Shown here in pieces: positions 10,336-19,365 of a stretch of 64,000 nt of DNA. Below the pieces are notes generated by a model, which was given only the letters and a program-made list of their open reading frames with translations, had not been told where the DNA came from and searched no databases. The DNA comes from Bacillus sp. RO1. Lineage in GTDB: Bacteria > Bacillota > Bacilli > Bacillales > Bacillaceae_I. The DNA lies in contig NZ_JAAZWB010000092.1 in the NCBI RefSeq assembly GCF_012524115.1, positions 45,629 through 109,628 of the forward strand, written 5' to 3'. Every line of letters starts with the position of its first letter. The first letter of the stretch is position 1. A program made the translations under genes and the position numbers.

Positions 10336-11325
10336 TTACTTTTCTTCCATATACTTCACGATATCTTCTAATAGAAGATTTGCTGCTTTAATTCCACCAG
10401 ATAGGTTCCAAATGATTTCATCTACTTTGTAGGCAGATTCCGTTTGTGCAACATTTAGCTTTTCATAAAGAGGATGTTCCATCCAAGCTTCTTGCATTTT
10501 TGTTCCGCCTTTTTCCTCATCATAGTCGGCATTGAAATAGAACATAACGTCACCATCCATGCTGCTCATCTGTTCTTCTGTAATAACTTCCATGAAATTA
10601 TCTTTATCTTGCGCTTCTGGACGTGCAAATCCTAAATCAGAAAGGATTGTCCCTGCAAATGTATCTTTTTGATAGATACGAACCGTCGTTGGCAAGAATC
10701 GGACAACGGATATTTCCATATCCAATTTATCTACAAGCTTCCCTTTTACTTCTTCTACATGCTTATCGTAATTTGCCATTGCTTCTTTGCCTTCCGCCTC
10801 TTTATTCAACGCTTTTGCGTATAGTTCAAAGTTCTGCTTCCAATCTCCTGCTAAATCTTCAGAGAATACAGTTGGTGCAATCGCTTCTAATTGTTCATAA
10901 ATCTCTTCGTGGCGAATTTTGTTTCCAATGATCAAATCAGGCTGAAGACTTGCGATTGTCTCAAGGTTGGGTGCTGTTTCTTCCCCTAGCTCTGTTACCC
11001 CTTCCATTTCGCCTTTGATATGAGCGTACCATTCCGTTCCTACACCAGGGCTAGCAGCACCGACCGGAGTGACACCAAGTTCCAATAAAGCTTCTGTTCC
11101 TTCGTTTGTAAGTACAACCACTTTTTGCGGCGTATCTTCAATGGTTGTTTCCCCCATTGCATGTTGAACCGTGTATTCTGAAGACTCTTCCTTTTTTACT
11201 GCATCATCGTCTTTAGAACTGTTCACTGTATCGCTTCCTGTATTGTTTGCTCCGCATCCAGCTAAAATTAATGTCAGTATACTGAATGTAAGCATTAATT
11301 GAGTAAACCCTTTGTACTTTCTCAT
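10336..11325 (-). CDS. iron-siderophore ABC transporter substrate-binding lipoprotein
   Basis: Extracellular, membrane-anchored receptor that delivers a ferric siderophore to an ABC importer. The 329-residue protein has a lipoprotein signal peptide with lipobox LILAGC (Cys24), a low-complexity linker, then a class III periplasmic-binding fold (QKVVVLTNEGTEALLELGVTPVG, IASLQPDLIIG, and a C-terminal IWNLSGGIKAANLLLEDI helix). This is the FhuD/FecB/YfiY-type family; the siderophore cannot be read from sequence. No permease or ATPase genes adjoin it, so it must use components encoded elsewhere. A strong Fur box lies about 45 bases upstream of the start, implying derepression under iron starvation. 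Confidence 0.9.
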   Translation of the reverse strand: MRKYKGFTQLMLTFSILTLILAGCGANNTGSDTVNSSKDDDAVKKEESSEYTVQHAMGETTIEDTPQKVVVLTNEGTEALLELGVTPVGAASPGVGTEWYAHIKGEMEGVTELGEETAPNLETIASLQPDLIIGNKIRHEEIYEQLEAIAPTVFSEDLAGDWKQNFELYAKALNKEAEGKEAMANYDKHVEEVKGKLVDKLDMEISVVRFLPTTVRIYQKDTFAGTILSDLGFARPEAQDKDNFMEVITEEQMSSMDGDVMFYFNADYDEEKGGTKMQEAWMEHPLYEKLNVAQTESAYKVDEIIWNLSGGIKAANLLLEDIVKYMEEK

Positions 11326-11368
11326 TTCTATCTCCCTTTCTTTTGACTGTAGCTCAGCCTGTGTAATT

Positions 11369-11387
11369 GATAATGATTTTCATTATT
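11369..11387. promoter_or_regulatory. Fur box
   Basis: GATAATGATTTTCATTATT matches the 19-bp Fur consensus GATAATGATTATCATTATC at 17 positions. It overlaps the likely -10 region (TATAAT, minus strand 11388-11393) of the siderophore-binding protein gene. It also lies upstream of the rightward patatin-like gene. Confidence 0.85.
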
Positions 11388-11553
11388 ATTATAGGTCGCA
11401 AAGACTAGGAATGCTATGCACTTTTTATACATTTTGCATGGACTTTTTCTCGCACGATTATTTTCAGGCACTATTCCGGACAAAGGTTGGAGTGGTTTGT
11501 TACAATATGCTTTATGAAAAGAATGGGACATTTTATGAAAAGAGGGATAGAAG

Positions 11554-12399
11554 TTGTTGAACAGTGGATTAGTGCTTGAAGGCGGAGGTATGCGCGGAGT
11601 ATATACTGCCGGAATTTTAGAATATTTTATGGAAAAGGACTTATACTTTCCATATGTGATTGGTGTTTCTGCAGGAGCTTGTATGGCAGCTTCCTATCTA
11701 TCCAGACAGCCAGGTAGAAACAAAAAGGTAAATATCGACTTCGTTGGAGACCCTAGATACCTTTCCTATCGTAACTTTTGGAAAAAACGACAGATGTTTG
11801 ATATGGATTTTTTATTTGATGAAATTCCGAATAAACTTGTTCCTTATGACTATGAGACATTCTTGAACAGAACAGAGCAGTTTGTGGTCGTAACGACGGA
11901 TTGCCTGACCGGTGAACCCATCTATTACAACATGGATCAACATGGAGAAGATATGCTCCAACTTATACGTGCATCAAGCTCTCTTCCCTTTGTTGCACCA
12001 AGTGTTGCCTATCAAGACAAAATGCTCTTAGACGGAGGAATCATTGATCCTATCCCTTTAAAAAAAGCTCAAAAAGATGGATTTGAGAAAAATGTGGTCA
12101 TTTTGACGAAACCTGTTGGCTACAAAAAGAAAGCAAGCAGATTTTCTTCCCTTTTTAAATACAAGCCGTATCCAATTATCTCAGAACGTCTTCAGACACG
12201 TTATAAGCTATATAATGACACATTGGACTATGTGGCATCGGAGAAGAATACTGGCTCTACCTTTGTTTTTCAGCCGAGCAAGCCTTTACCTGTAGGCAGA
12301 ATGGAACGAAAAAAAGATCGTCTTCAAGCACTATATGAGCTAGGGTACGAAGATGCAGAAAAAAACTACAAGGCACTACAAGAATTTTTACAAAACTAA
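11554..12399 (+). CDS. patatin-like phospholipase family protein
   Basis: Predicted serine acyl-hydrolase acting on phospholipids or other acyl esters. The 281-residue product has the oxyanion-hole loop GGGMRG (residues 10-15), the nucleophile elbow GVSAG (Ser39), and the DGG motif of the Ser-Asp dyad in LLDGGIIDPIP. It has no signal peptide or membrane segment, so it is probably cytosolic. The start is TTG at 11554 (a second TTG follows at once), after a weak GAGGG. It is followed after 20 bases by an MFS gene, likely co-transcribed. It resembles the YjjU branch of bacterial patatins; the substrate is unknown. Confidence 0.88.
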   Translation: MLNSGLVLEGGGMRGVYTAGILEYFMEKDLYFPYVIGVSAGACMAASYLSRQPGRNKKVNIDFVGDPRYLSYRNFWKKRQMFDMDFLFDEIPNKLVPYDYETFLNRTEQFVVVTTDCLTGEPIYYNMDQHGEDMLQLIRASSSLPFVAPSVAYQDKMLLDGGIIDPIPLKKAQKDGFEKNVVILTKPVGYKKKASRFSSLFKYKPYPIISERLQTRYKLYNDTLDYVASEKNTGSTFVFQPSKPLPVGRMERKKDRLQALYELGYEDAEKNYKALQEFLQN

Positions 12400-12419
12400 G
12401 ATAGAAACTGGTGAGACAA

Positions 12420-13781
12420 ATGGCATTACATGCTGCCGATCTTAAAGATCTAGAACAACCCGTAATACAAGAAAATAAAATCATCCTTATCTGGAGCGCC
12501 ACCGTTTGGCTTGTTGTCATGAATACGACCATGTTCAACGTTGCCTTGCCAAGTGTATTGAGCGAGCTGAGCCTATCCTCCTCCACTGCTTCTTGGATTG
12601 TATCTGGCTATTCCATCGTTTTCGCCATTGCAACTTTGACATATAGCAGATTATCGGATTTTTTACCGATTAGAAAGTTGCTGAGCACAGGACTTGGCTT
12701 ATTGGCCATTTCATCGATTATCGGTTTCTTTTCCCAAGATTTCATCTGGTTATTGGCCGCAAGACTATTGCAAGCGGCAGGTGCCGGTGCTGTCCCGGGG
12801 CTCGCGATGGTGTTGGCGGGAAGATACATCCCTATTTCCAGAAGAGGAAAAGCGATGGCGTTCATCTCTTCTGCCGCCTCCCTTGGATTTGGACTTGGCC
12901 CGGTAATCGGGGGACTGATCACTCAATACTTGGGCTGGCATTATCTTTTTGTCGTGACAGGATTCGTTTTACTGTTACTGCCACTGTTTCGAAAGCTATT
13001 ACCTCATGAAGAAACGGAAAAAATCAAATTTGACTACCTTGGTGGTCTGTTAATTGGTATTTGCGTAACAGGACTTTTACTATACCTTTCCACTTTTAAG
13101 ATACCAATTTTACTGGTGAGTATTGCAGCACTCTTGTGGCTATGGCGTCATATACACAAGGTTTCTACGCCCTTCATCCAACCTGCATTGTTAAAAAACG
13201 GGCAGTTTGTGAAACTGTTAGGTATTGGATTTGGTGCATTTGTCACGCATTTCTCCGCGTTGTTTTTAATGCCCATTATGTTGGCAGTGATATTCAACAA
13301 GGAACCGGCAACTATTGGCTTGCTTATCTTTCCCGGTGCAATTCTTTCTGCTATCGCCGCTCAATTTATCGGCAGATTCATCGACCGCTTTGGCAATATC
13401 CCACTGATTTTGTTCGGTCAGGTGTTATTAATCATCTCCACATTATCATTTGCGTTGCTCGGGAACTTTTCCCCTTATGTGATTTTGGTTACCTATATGT
13501 TCATGAGTACAGGATTTTCAGCACTCACATCAAGTATTTCCAATGAGATATCAAGGATTTTGGATAAGTCGGAGCTTGGTGCAGGCATGGGGATTGCCCA
13601 GCTTGTCCAGTTTTTCGGGGGTGCCTTTGGAGTTGCATTGACTGGATTGTTGATTGTGTGGCAAGGGGACTTACCAGTGGAAGAGATATACCGCAATATT
13701 TTCCTTGGGGTTACAGGAATATTGTTACTGACTTCAGTTGTGTTTTATCTGTATAAAAGAAGGAAAGGGAGACAGTCTTAA
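12420..13781 (+). CDS. MFS efflux transporter, DHA2 (14-TM)-like
   Basis: Proton-coupled drug exporter family. The 453-residue protein is hydrophobic throughout and shows the DHA2/TetL-type landmarks: TASWIVSGYSIVFAIATLTYSRLSD in the TM2-loop region, RLLQAAGAGAVPGLAMVL (motif C-like TM4-5), and GPVIGGLITQYLGWHYLF. The start is set at the ATG at 12420 with GGTGAG just before it; a GTG at 12411 is in frame. The substrate is unknown. A shared terminator region with the convergent DksA-like gene lies downstream at 13905-13947. Confidence 0.85.
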   Translation: MALHAADLKDLEQPVIQENKIILIWSATVWLVVMNTTMFNVALPSVLSELSLSSSTASWIVSGYSIVFAIATLTYSRLSDFLPIRKLLSTGLGLLAISSIIGFFSQDFIWLLAARLLQAAGAGAVPGLAMVLAGRYIPISRRGKAMAFISSAASLGFGLGPVIGGLITQYLGWHYLFVVTGFVLLLLPLFRKLLPHEETEKIKFDYLGGLLIGICVTGLLLYLSTFKIPILLVSIAALLWLWRHIHKVSTPFIQPALLKNGQFVKLLGIGFGAFVTHFSALFLMPIMLAVIFNKEPATIGLLIFPGAILSAIAAQFIGRFIDRFGNIPLILFGQVLLIISTLSFALLGNFSPYVILVTYMFMSTGFSALTSSISNEISRILDKSELGAGMGIAQLVQFFGGAFGVALTGLLIVWQGDLPVEEIYRNIFLGVTGILLLTSVVFYLYKRRKGRQS

Positions 13782-13904
13782 TGGATACCTTTTGCTTAAT
13801 GAAGTAGCGATATTTCTCATCTTCGGTGCCAAAACACTATAGAACTATTCGATTCTGGCATCGCTCAGCTACGAATGCTGAACAAGTAGGATTTATTGAA
13901 AAGA

Positions 13905-13947
13905 AAAGCCTGCGACCTTTCGCTGAAAAGCGTTGGCCGCAGGCTTT
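13905..13947. terminator. bidirectional terminator between convergent genes
   Basis: AAAGCCTGCG / CGCAGGCTTT stem with an inner TTTCGCT..AGCG hairpin, flanked by A- and T-rich runs. It lies between the rightward MFS gene and the leftward DksA-like gene. Confidence 0.75.
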
Positions 13948-13967
13948 ATTATTGGTTATAAGAAATA

Positions 13968-14342
13968 TTAATCCCCTTTATCAAACTTCTCCTGCGCTTG
14001 TGCAGTTCGTTTCGCATATGGCAGCGCTTCAAGCCGCTCATAAGGGATCTCTTCCCCAGTATCGACACAAATACCATACGTTCCTTCTTCTATTCTAGCT
14101 AATGCTTCGTCAATCTCACCTATCAATTTTTCATCTATTTGTTCAAAGGTTTGTTCCTGTTCTCTTTCGACTCTCTCCGCGTTACCTTCTGCTAAGTGGT
14201 TACCGATCCCTGTAGTGATTTCTCCAGAAGATTCGCGCATGGACTCGTCCAATAAACTGTTTTCCTGCTTTTCTTCTATGCTCTCTTTCATCTTTTCCAG
14301 TTTAGTTTGTAGTGTTTTCTGCTCTTCTTTTGTTAATGTCAT
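13968..14342 (-). CDS. DksA/TraR-like (YocK/YteA-type) protein with degenerate zinc finger
   Basis: The 124-residue protein has a long N-terminal coiled-coil (residues 1-85, rich in E, K and Q) and a C-terminal DksA-type segment GTYGICVDTGEEIPYERLEALPYAKR. In classical DksA/TraR four cysteines bind zinc; here only one cysteine (in GICVD) remains, as in the Bacillus YteA/YocK branch. A role in RNA polymerase modulation or general stress is inferred from the family only. AAGGGAG precedes the ATG. It is convergent with the upstream MFS gene. Confidence 0.8.
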   Translation of the reverse strand: MTLTKEEQKTLQTKLEKMKESIEEKQENSLLDESMRESSGEITTGIGNHLAEGNAERVEREQEQTFEQIDEKLIGEIDEALARIEEGTYGICVDTGEEIPYERLEALPYAKRTAQAQEKFDKGD

Positions 14343-14409
14343 ATCTATCTACTCCCTTCATCTAGTGAAGGTATACCCTTAGGAGCACCGAATAAAACAA
14401 ACCGGTATT

Positions 14410-15297
14410 CTAGGATAAAATGTCTGCTAGGGCTTTTTCGATCTTAGGATACTTGAATTGATAGCCTTCTTTTTCTAACCTTTCCGGAATGACCCATCTG
14501 CTTTTTAAAATTAATTCTGGTTCGGTCCTGATGATAACAGCACCAATCTCGAGCATCCATCTTGGGGATGGCAACCCAATCTTTTTATTCATTATCCCTC
14601 TCATCTCAGCCATGAATTGCTTGTTAGAGATAGGATTCGGAGCAGAGCAATTGAACACTCCCTGCAAGTCTTTTCTATCTCTAATGAAAAGCATGATTCG
14701 ATAAACATCCTCTATATGTATCCAGCTGAACTTTTGTGTACCAGGTCCCTGAATTCCACCCAGTCCAAATGTGACAAGGTTTTTAAATGGAGTCATCACA
14801 CCACCATCTTTTCCTAGGACTATGGCAATCCGCAATGCCGCTTGTCTTGTTTGTGGCAAGTTAAAATCAAAAAAAGACTTCTCCCACGCTTTTGCAACCT
14901 CTACGGAAAAACCCTCTCCTATCTCACCGGTTGTTTCCGTCATCGGTCTGTCCTCAGCATGTCGGTAAATAGTCGCAGTACTAGAGTTAATCCATAATCC
15001 AGGAGGGTTAGAAACAGACTCAATAGCTTCCCCAAGAATTCTGGTTGTCTCTGTCCTTGAATCAAAAATCTCTTGTTTATTTTTCTCATTATAGCGGCAA
15101 TCAACCGATTTTCCAGCCAGATTAATAATCAGCTCGGCATTATCGATCGCAGCTTTAATTCCTTTAATATCCGTCCAAGCAACGTGTTGAGGCTTCCTTG
15201 AAATAATGATAACTTCATAGTTTTGTTGTATAAACTGCTTTTCTAGATATTGACCGATGAATCCGGTTCCTCCTGCGAGGACAACTTTTTTCTTCAA
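14410..15297 (-). CDS. TIGR01777-type NAD-dependent epimerase (YfhF-like)
   Basis: Extended/atypical SDR protein of the SulA/YfhF group. Glycine motif GGTGFIG sits at residues 9-15, and the family landmarks INLAGKSVD, INSSTATIY, ALRIAIVLGKDGG and FSWIHIEDV follow in order. The C-terminal GLPSPRWMLEIGAVIIRTEPELILKSRWVIP region is the DUF1731 tail. The 295-residue length is typical. The biochemical substrate of this family is unknown. It stands alone between the DksA-like and RsbR-like genes, all on the minus strand. Confidence 0.88.
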   Translation of the reverse strand: MKKKVVLAGGTGFIGQYLEKQFIQQNYEVIIISRKPQHVAWTDIKGIKAAIDNAELIINLAGKSVDCRYNEKNKQEIFDSRTETTRILGEAIESVSNPPGLWINSSTATIYRHAEDRPMTETTGEIGEGFSVEVAKAWEKSFFDFNLPQTRQAALRIAIVLGKDGGVMTPFKNLVTFGLGGIQGPGTQKFSWIHIEDVYRIMLFIRDRKDLQGVFNCSAPNPISNKQFMAEMRGIMNKKIGLPSPRWMLEIGAVIIRTEPELILKSRWVIPERLEKEGYQFKYPKIEKALADILS

Positions 15298-15402
15298 GGG
15301 TGTTCCTCTTTTCTAATCATTTTTAAATGGCCAGCAATTATTCAAGCTCCCTCATCAGCTTTAGGGGTTTCCTTCTTTCACCATAGTCAGAACGTGTTAT
15401 TA

Positions 15403-16254
15403 TCAAACTCTTTTTTTACGAAACTCCCATTTCTCCAATGCTTTTTGAAGAGTAGAGTAAATAGTGATATGGGAGAAATCAAGTCCAAGATGGATGGCTG
15501 TTTGTGCTACTTCTGGGCGAACACCTGTTATAATGCTTTTTACTCCAATCAGCTCTAAAGCGGTGACAACGATAAATAACTGATTGGCTACCATGGTATC
15601 TACAATAGGAACACCTGATAAATCGATGACAAGGCAATTTACATTCTTTTCCTGACACTGTTTAAGGCTTGTTTCTGTAATAACTTTCGCTCTTTGTGTA
15701 TCAATGCTTCCTATCAATGGAAGAACACTGATTTCATTCGTCAATTTTATAATTGGCGAACTTAACTCTGATATCATTTCTTGTTGAGCCAAGAGTGTCG
15801 CTCGGTGATAAGCTGTATAGGTTGCAACGAATTCTTCGATAACATTATCAAACGCATAATGGAAAAGGTTAGACCAGGTTAACAGCTTCTCAGGAGTAAT
15901 CGAGTTGGTAGGTTCTGATGCAAATTCATTAATTTTTTTCCAGTAAATTTGACGGAACACTTTAAACTGAGGAATGATTTCATTTAATTCCGTATTGGTG
16001 GAAACTCTATCCTTCGCAACATCAGAAGCCCATTGTTTAATAGCATCATAGTTGGATTCCGTATCAGCATTGATGAAAATTTGAGCAATAGTTGTAATGA
16101 ACTTCTTGTTTTGGGTACGTAACTTCTCACCAATGATAGGAGCAGTACTTGAATAGATACTACCTTCCTTTGCTTTTTTAGACTGGAACCAAGAGTTAGT
16201 CAAGGAATCCGTATTATTTACAATAAAATCATGTAATGCCACGTTCTTTTCCAT
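15403..16254 (-). CDS. RsbR-type stressosome protein (STAS domain)
   Basis: Paralogue of the stressosome sensor/scaffold RsbR, which with RsbS holds the kinase RsbT and so controls sigma-B. The 283-residue protein has a variable N-terminal globin-like sensory domain (about residues 1-150), a linker helix (QQEMISELSSPI), and a C-terminal STAS domain containing IGSIDTQRA and DLSGVPIVDTMVANQL, the neighbourhoods of the two RsbT-phosphorylated threonines in RsbRA. It has no rsbS, rsbT or rsbX neighbour, so it is an orphan N-terminal-domain variant. A second paralogue is at 34092-34937 with the same STAS motifs but a diverged sensory half. Confidence 0.88.
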   Translation of the reverse strand: MEKNVALHDFIVNNTDSLTNSWFQSKKAKEGSIYSSTAPIIGEKLRTQNKKFITTIAQIFINADTESNYDAIKQWASDVAKDRVSTNTELNEIIPQFKVFRQIYWKKINEFASEPTNSITPEKLLTWSNLFHYAFDNVIEEFVATYTAYHRATLLAQQEMISELSSPIIKLTNEISVLPLIGSIDTQRAKVITETSLKQCQEKNVNCLVIDLSGVPIVDTMVANQLFIVVTALELIGVKSIITGVRPEVAQTAIHLGLDFSHITIYSTLQKALEKWEFRKKRV

Positions 16255-16342
16255 AAAAAGCCCCTTATTTAATTTATTTTAGTATATTATAACGCTTTCA
16301 GACAGGAAGAGCACTACCCTGATACGATCTAGTATATTGTTG

Positions 16343-17221
16343 TTAAGATACAACAACTTCTTTCATCTTCCTAGCTATCAACGTCCAAGCCTCTTCCGCT
16401 TTTTCCTTTGGGCCTAAGTGGGTAAACGCATGGAAACAGTCTTTATATAGCTCATATTGTACGTCTACCCCCGCTGCTTTTAATTTCTCAGCATAACATT
16501 CGGCCTCTGGTTTAAATGCGTCATGCTCGGCATTCAGAATAAGTGCAGGAGCTAAGCGCTCACTAACATCAGCTAGGACAGGGGAGGCAAGTGGATGGCC
16601 AGCATGTTCTTTTTCAGGTAAATAACACATGTTAATAAAATTTGCTACTTGAGGATATCGAGAACGCCACCGATCTGGTTCTGGTTTATCTGCGTGCGAG
16701 GTAACAAAGTCCAGCATTGGACAAGAAAGCACTTGGAGAAGTGGCTGATTGTCCCCTTTCTCTTCAAGGTATAGACATAGCGCAGCTGCGATATTTGCAC
16801 CTGAACTTTGGCCGCCAACCATGACTTTTTCTACATCAATATTTAACTCATCCGCTCTACTTTTCAACCATTGAATGATGTCATAGCCCTGTTCAATCGG
16901 TTTAGGAAAACGATACTCCGGTGCTTTCACATAATCAACATTAACAACAACACATTCTGCTTGATTACAAAGGAAGCGACAATAAGGGTCATCCATTTCA
17001 CTATTGTTCATAATAAATGCCCCACCATGGAAGTTAAGGTAAACAGGGAGGTTCTTTTGGTTGGCTTTTAGGGGATAATATAACGATATTTTAGTACGGT
17101 TGACAGATGTTTCAATTAACACATCTTTTTTCATTTTTATCTTCTGCAGAGGTACCATTGGTGTTTTTAACGCTTTATTAGGTAAGAGGCGTAGTAATTT
17201 TGCGATAACAGACGTGAACAT
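16343..17221 (-). CDS. alpha/beta hydrolase (hormone-sensitive-lipase-like esterase)
   Basis: Probable carboxylesterase. The 292-residue protein has the oxyanion-hole motif HGGAF near residue 65, the nucleophile elbow GGQSSGAN, an acidic residue in NAEHDAFKPEAE and the catalytic histidine in DCFHAFTH, giving a complete Ser-Asp-His triad of the HSL (family IV) esterases. GAGG lies upstream of the ATG. No signal peptide; cytosolic. It is a single gene; the natural substrate is unknown. Confidence 0.88.
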   Translation of the reverse strand: MFTSVIAKLLRLLPNKALKTPMVPLQKIKMKKDVLIETSVNRTKISLYYPLKANQKNLPVYLNFHGGAFIMNNSEMDDPYCRFLCNQAECVVVNVDYVKAPEYRFPKPIEQGYDIIQWLKSRADELNIDVEKVMVGGQSSGANIAAALCLYLEEKGDNQPLLQVLSCPMLDFVTSHADKPEPDRWRSRYPQVANFINMCYLPEKEHAGHPLASPVLADVSERLAPALILNAEHDAFKPEAECYAEKLKAAGVDVQYELYKDCFHAFTHLGPKEKAEEAWTLIARKMKEVVVS

Positions 17222-17385
17222 CAGCTAATCCTCACTTTCATTATCTTCTACCATATTATTCATTCTTAAGACGATGTCGTGTGGTTGTGAATAGAGTTGA
17301 ATTAATTATGATCCATTTTTTAAAAAGTGTAACTTTTACATTATAAAAACGTACATAATAAGAGTTTCTATTGAGGAGGAAGATC

Positions 17386-17811
17386 ATGTTTAGAGTAGGC
17401 AGTATTTTTATTCCAGTTACAAACATTAAAGAATCAACAGAATGGTATGAAAAGTTTCTTGGTGCAAAGATGATTGATAGTTGGGGAGATGGTGTTGGAT
17501 TTTATTTATCAACAGGACCAACACAATTAGCCTTGGTAAAGGTGGAATCCCCACAGCCTACTGAGTTCAGAACCCATGGTGATCAGAAAAATGGCTATTT
17601 TAATTTTGTTGTTGATGATATTGAGAAAACCCATCAACATTTTAAAACTAATGGTATAGTTACCTCTGAGATAGATGATTTTGGAGGAATGAAGTTTTTT
17701 GATTTCTTTGACCTAGATGGTAACCCATTTAGTGTGGTAAATGAAGTCGTCGGCTCCCCCTACCATTCAGATAATGTCAGAAAAATGCAGGAACGCGACA
17801 TAAAAAATTAA
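17386..17811 (+). CDS. VOC (glyoxalase/bleomycin-resistance) family protein
   Basis: The 141-residue protein shows the paired beta-alpha-beta-beta-beta modules of the vicinal oxygen chelate fold: SIFIPVTNIKESTEWYEKFLGAK at the start and FFDFFDLDGNPFSVVNE at the end, the second giving the usual metal-ligand glutamate. The start is the ATG at 17386 because AGGAGGA sits six bases upstream; an in-frame TTG at 17371 would lie within that site. Monocistronic, with its own terminator. The enzymatic role cannot be assigned. Confidence 0.85.
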   Translation: MFRVGSIFIPVTNIKESTEWYEKFLGAKMIDSWGDGVGFYLSTGPTQLALVKVESPQPTEFRTHGDQKNGYFNFVVDDIEKTHQHFKTNGIVTSEIDDFGGMKFFDFFDLDGNPFSVVNEVVGSPYHSDNVRKMQERDIKN

Positions 17812-17820
17812 TAAATAGTG

Positions 17821-17860
17821 AAAAAGAATTACCATTCTATTAAGATAGGTAATTCTTTTT
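17821..17860 (+). terminator. terminator of the VOC gene
   Basis: AAAAAGAATTACC / GGTAATTCTTTTT, a 13-bp stem ending in a T run, right after the stop codon. Confidence 0.85.
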
Positions 17861-17908
17861 AGAATTTAATTTGAAAGACAGAATAATATATCCAAATTGC
17901 TTTTGGGT

Positions 17909-18253
17909 TCAATGATGTGACACTAATTTATTATTTCTTACCTTTTTTTCGAGAAATACAGGTGCTAGATTTATTAATATAGAAACAATTGTCAAAAACC
18001 ATAATGCCATCTCCATACCAGGTACTACATCCTCAATAGCTGCCCAATCTTTCACTTCTACCCAATCCGATACAAGACTGTATTCTGCACAAAGTGTTAA
18101 TGCTGTAAATGACAAAGCTAGTGCCATGAAAAGCTTATAATCCTTTCCTAATGCGAACATATAAAGATTAATACAAGTTACTACTATTGCAACGACCCCT
18201 AATATTACCCACACAGCTATTCCCCCATATATATATCTGTTTATAGCGTTCAT
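17909..18253 (-). CDS. hypothetical membrane protein
   Basis: Not recognised. The 114-residue product (start at ATG 18251-18253, MNAINRYIYGG) has three to four hydrophobic segments: about residues 9-30, 36-53, 80-98 and a C-terminal basic tail KKVRNN. An upstream in-frame TTG at 18292 would add 13 residues; neither start has a strong ribosome-binding site, so the N-terminus is uncertain. No partner genes; it stands between the VOC and AlkD-like genes. Confidence 0.6.
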   Translation of the reverse strand: MNAINRYIYGGIAVWVILGVVAIVVTCINLYMFALGKDYKLFMALALSFTALTLCAEYSLVSDWVEVKDWAAIEDVVPGMEMALWFLTIVSILINLAPVFLEKKVRNNKLVSHH

Positions 18254-18340
18254 TAATGTTCTACCATAACCTGCTAGATTGCTTAATACCAATTATTTCA
18301 AAAATGAGTGATAAACTCAATCTTTTCTGTTCATTAAAAT

Positions 18341-18372
18341 AAAAAATCACGCTCTTTTATAAACGTGATTTC
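18341..18372 (-). terminator. terminator of the AlkD-like gene
   Basis: AAATCACG / CGTGATTT stem followed by TTTTATTTT on the minus strand, about 45 bases beyond the stop codon. Confidence 0.75.
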
Positions 18373-18418
18373 TTAAAATAAATTTCTTACTGAGCTGACT
18401 CCTGACAGAACTTGGTGA

Positions 18419-19087
18419 CTATTTATCAAGTCGTTTGTTAACTTCAATCGTAATGAACTCCGGCAAATAATTAGGAGTACACCCTTTTGATACCATTTCA
18501 TTTTTGTAAAGACCCGTTTTCTCACCAAGATTTATACAACGTGCTCGATACTTTTCATCATAGACGCCTATCCAGCCTGCAGTAAAATTCATAGCCCACT
18601 GAACTTCTTGTTCTTCTTCGGTAATAGTAGTTTCAATTGCAGATAATAAGTCTGAGTTGTTTTCAGGCGGTGTTTGTCCTGTCCATCTTAATCGCGCTTG
18701 AAAATACCAGAAAGCTCGCCTTTGAAGAGCAGAAGGACTATTTTCCCATGATTCCATCAATGCAATGTTCTTCTTGTTTTTGGTGAGCTGATTAGCCATT
18801 AACCAATCCATTAAGTTATTTCTCTCATCAATTGAGTGAGTCTGCATGTCCTTATCAAGCTCATTTAAAACATCTTGTGAAAGAAGTGTTTTATCCATAA
18901 TTAAGATTGACAATAGTCTGGGCAAAAACTCTCCAGTTGACCAAAGTTCCATAGCTAGTTCGTGATCTTTTTTAATGTCCTTCGCGATTTTTCGTAAGTC
19001 GCCTAGCTTAGTTTTACTATTGATCTGAAGTAGAATGTTTTCTGCCTTTGATGAGCGTTTTATTTCTGTGCTTTTATTTTGATTCAT
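18419..19087 (-). CDS. AlkD-like DNA alkylation repair (HEAT-repeat) protein
   Basis: The 222-residue all-helical protein resembles the AlkC/AlkD-type HEAT-repeat DNA glycosylase superfamily: LGDLRKIAKDIKKDHELAMELWSTGEFLPRLLSILI near the N-terminus and QWAMNFTAGWIGVYDEKYRARCINLGEKTGLY towards the C-terminus. Family members excise N3- and N7-alkylated purines. The start is the ATG at 19085-19087 (MNQNKST), which has AAGGAG upstream; the longer frame to 19120 does not. Catalytic activity cannot be confirmed from sequence alone. Confidence 0.75.
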   Translation of the reverse strand: MNQNKSTEIKRSSKAENILLQINSKTKLGDLRKIAKDIKKDHELAMELWSTGEFLPRLLSILIMDKTLLSQDVLNELDKDMQTHSIDERNNLMDWLMANQLTKNKKNIALMESWENSPSALQRRAFWYFQARLRWTGQTPPENNSDLLSAIETTITEEEQEVQWAMNFTAGWIGVYDEKYRARCINLGEKTGLYKNEMVSKGCTPNYLPEFITIEVNKRLDK

Positions 19088-19310
19088 TTGAAACAACTCC
19101 TTATTAAAGCACTGTTTCATAGTAGGTCTTTAGCGGTTTATATCAATAACTAAATCTCGTTAAAAGTTTTATTTCATACAATTGTACCATAACAATGGAA
19201 AAGGAGTGATTCATTTCGCCGTTACTTATGGGACGGTTCTCCACTAATAGTGCCAAACTACATTTTCAGCAATGGTCCGTTTGTTGAAATTCTGTTACCA
19301 TCCTCTCTAA

Positions 19311-19345
19311 CAATAAAAACAGGCCTTCCAATAAAAGAAAGGCCC
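19311..19345 (-). terminator. terminator of the acyl-CoA cluster
   Basis: GGCCTT / AAGGCC stem with an 11-base loop then TGTTTTTATT on the minus strand, just downstream of the last ligase gene. The remaining 220 bases up to the AlkD-like gene show nothing else clear. Confidence 0.7.
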
Positions 19346-19365
19346 ATTCTCCCCTTAGGAAACTC

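Noticed and set aside
11312..11560. 82-codon frame over the Fur box
   Set aside because: It covers the promoter region of the lipoprotein gene and has no ribosome-binding site or recognisable product.
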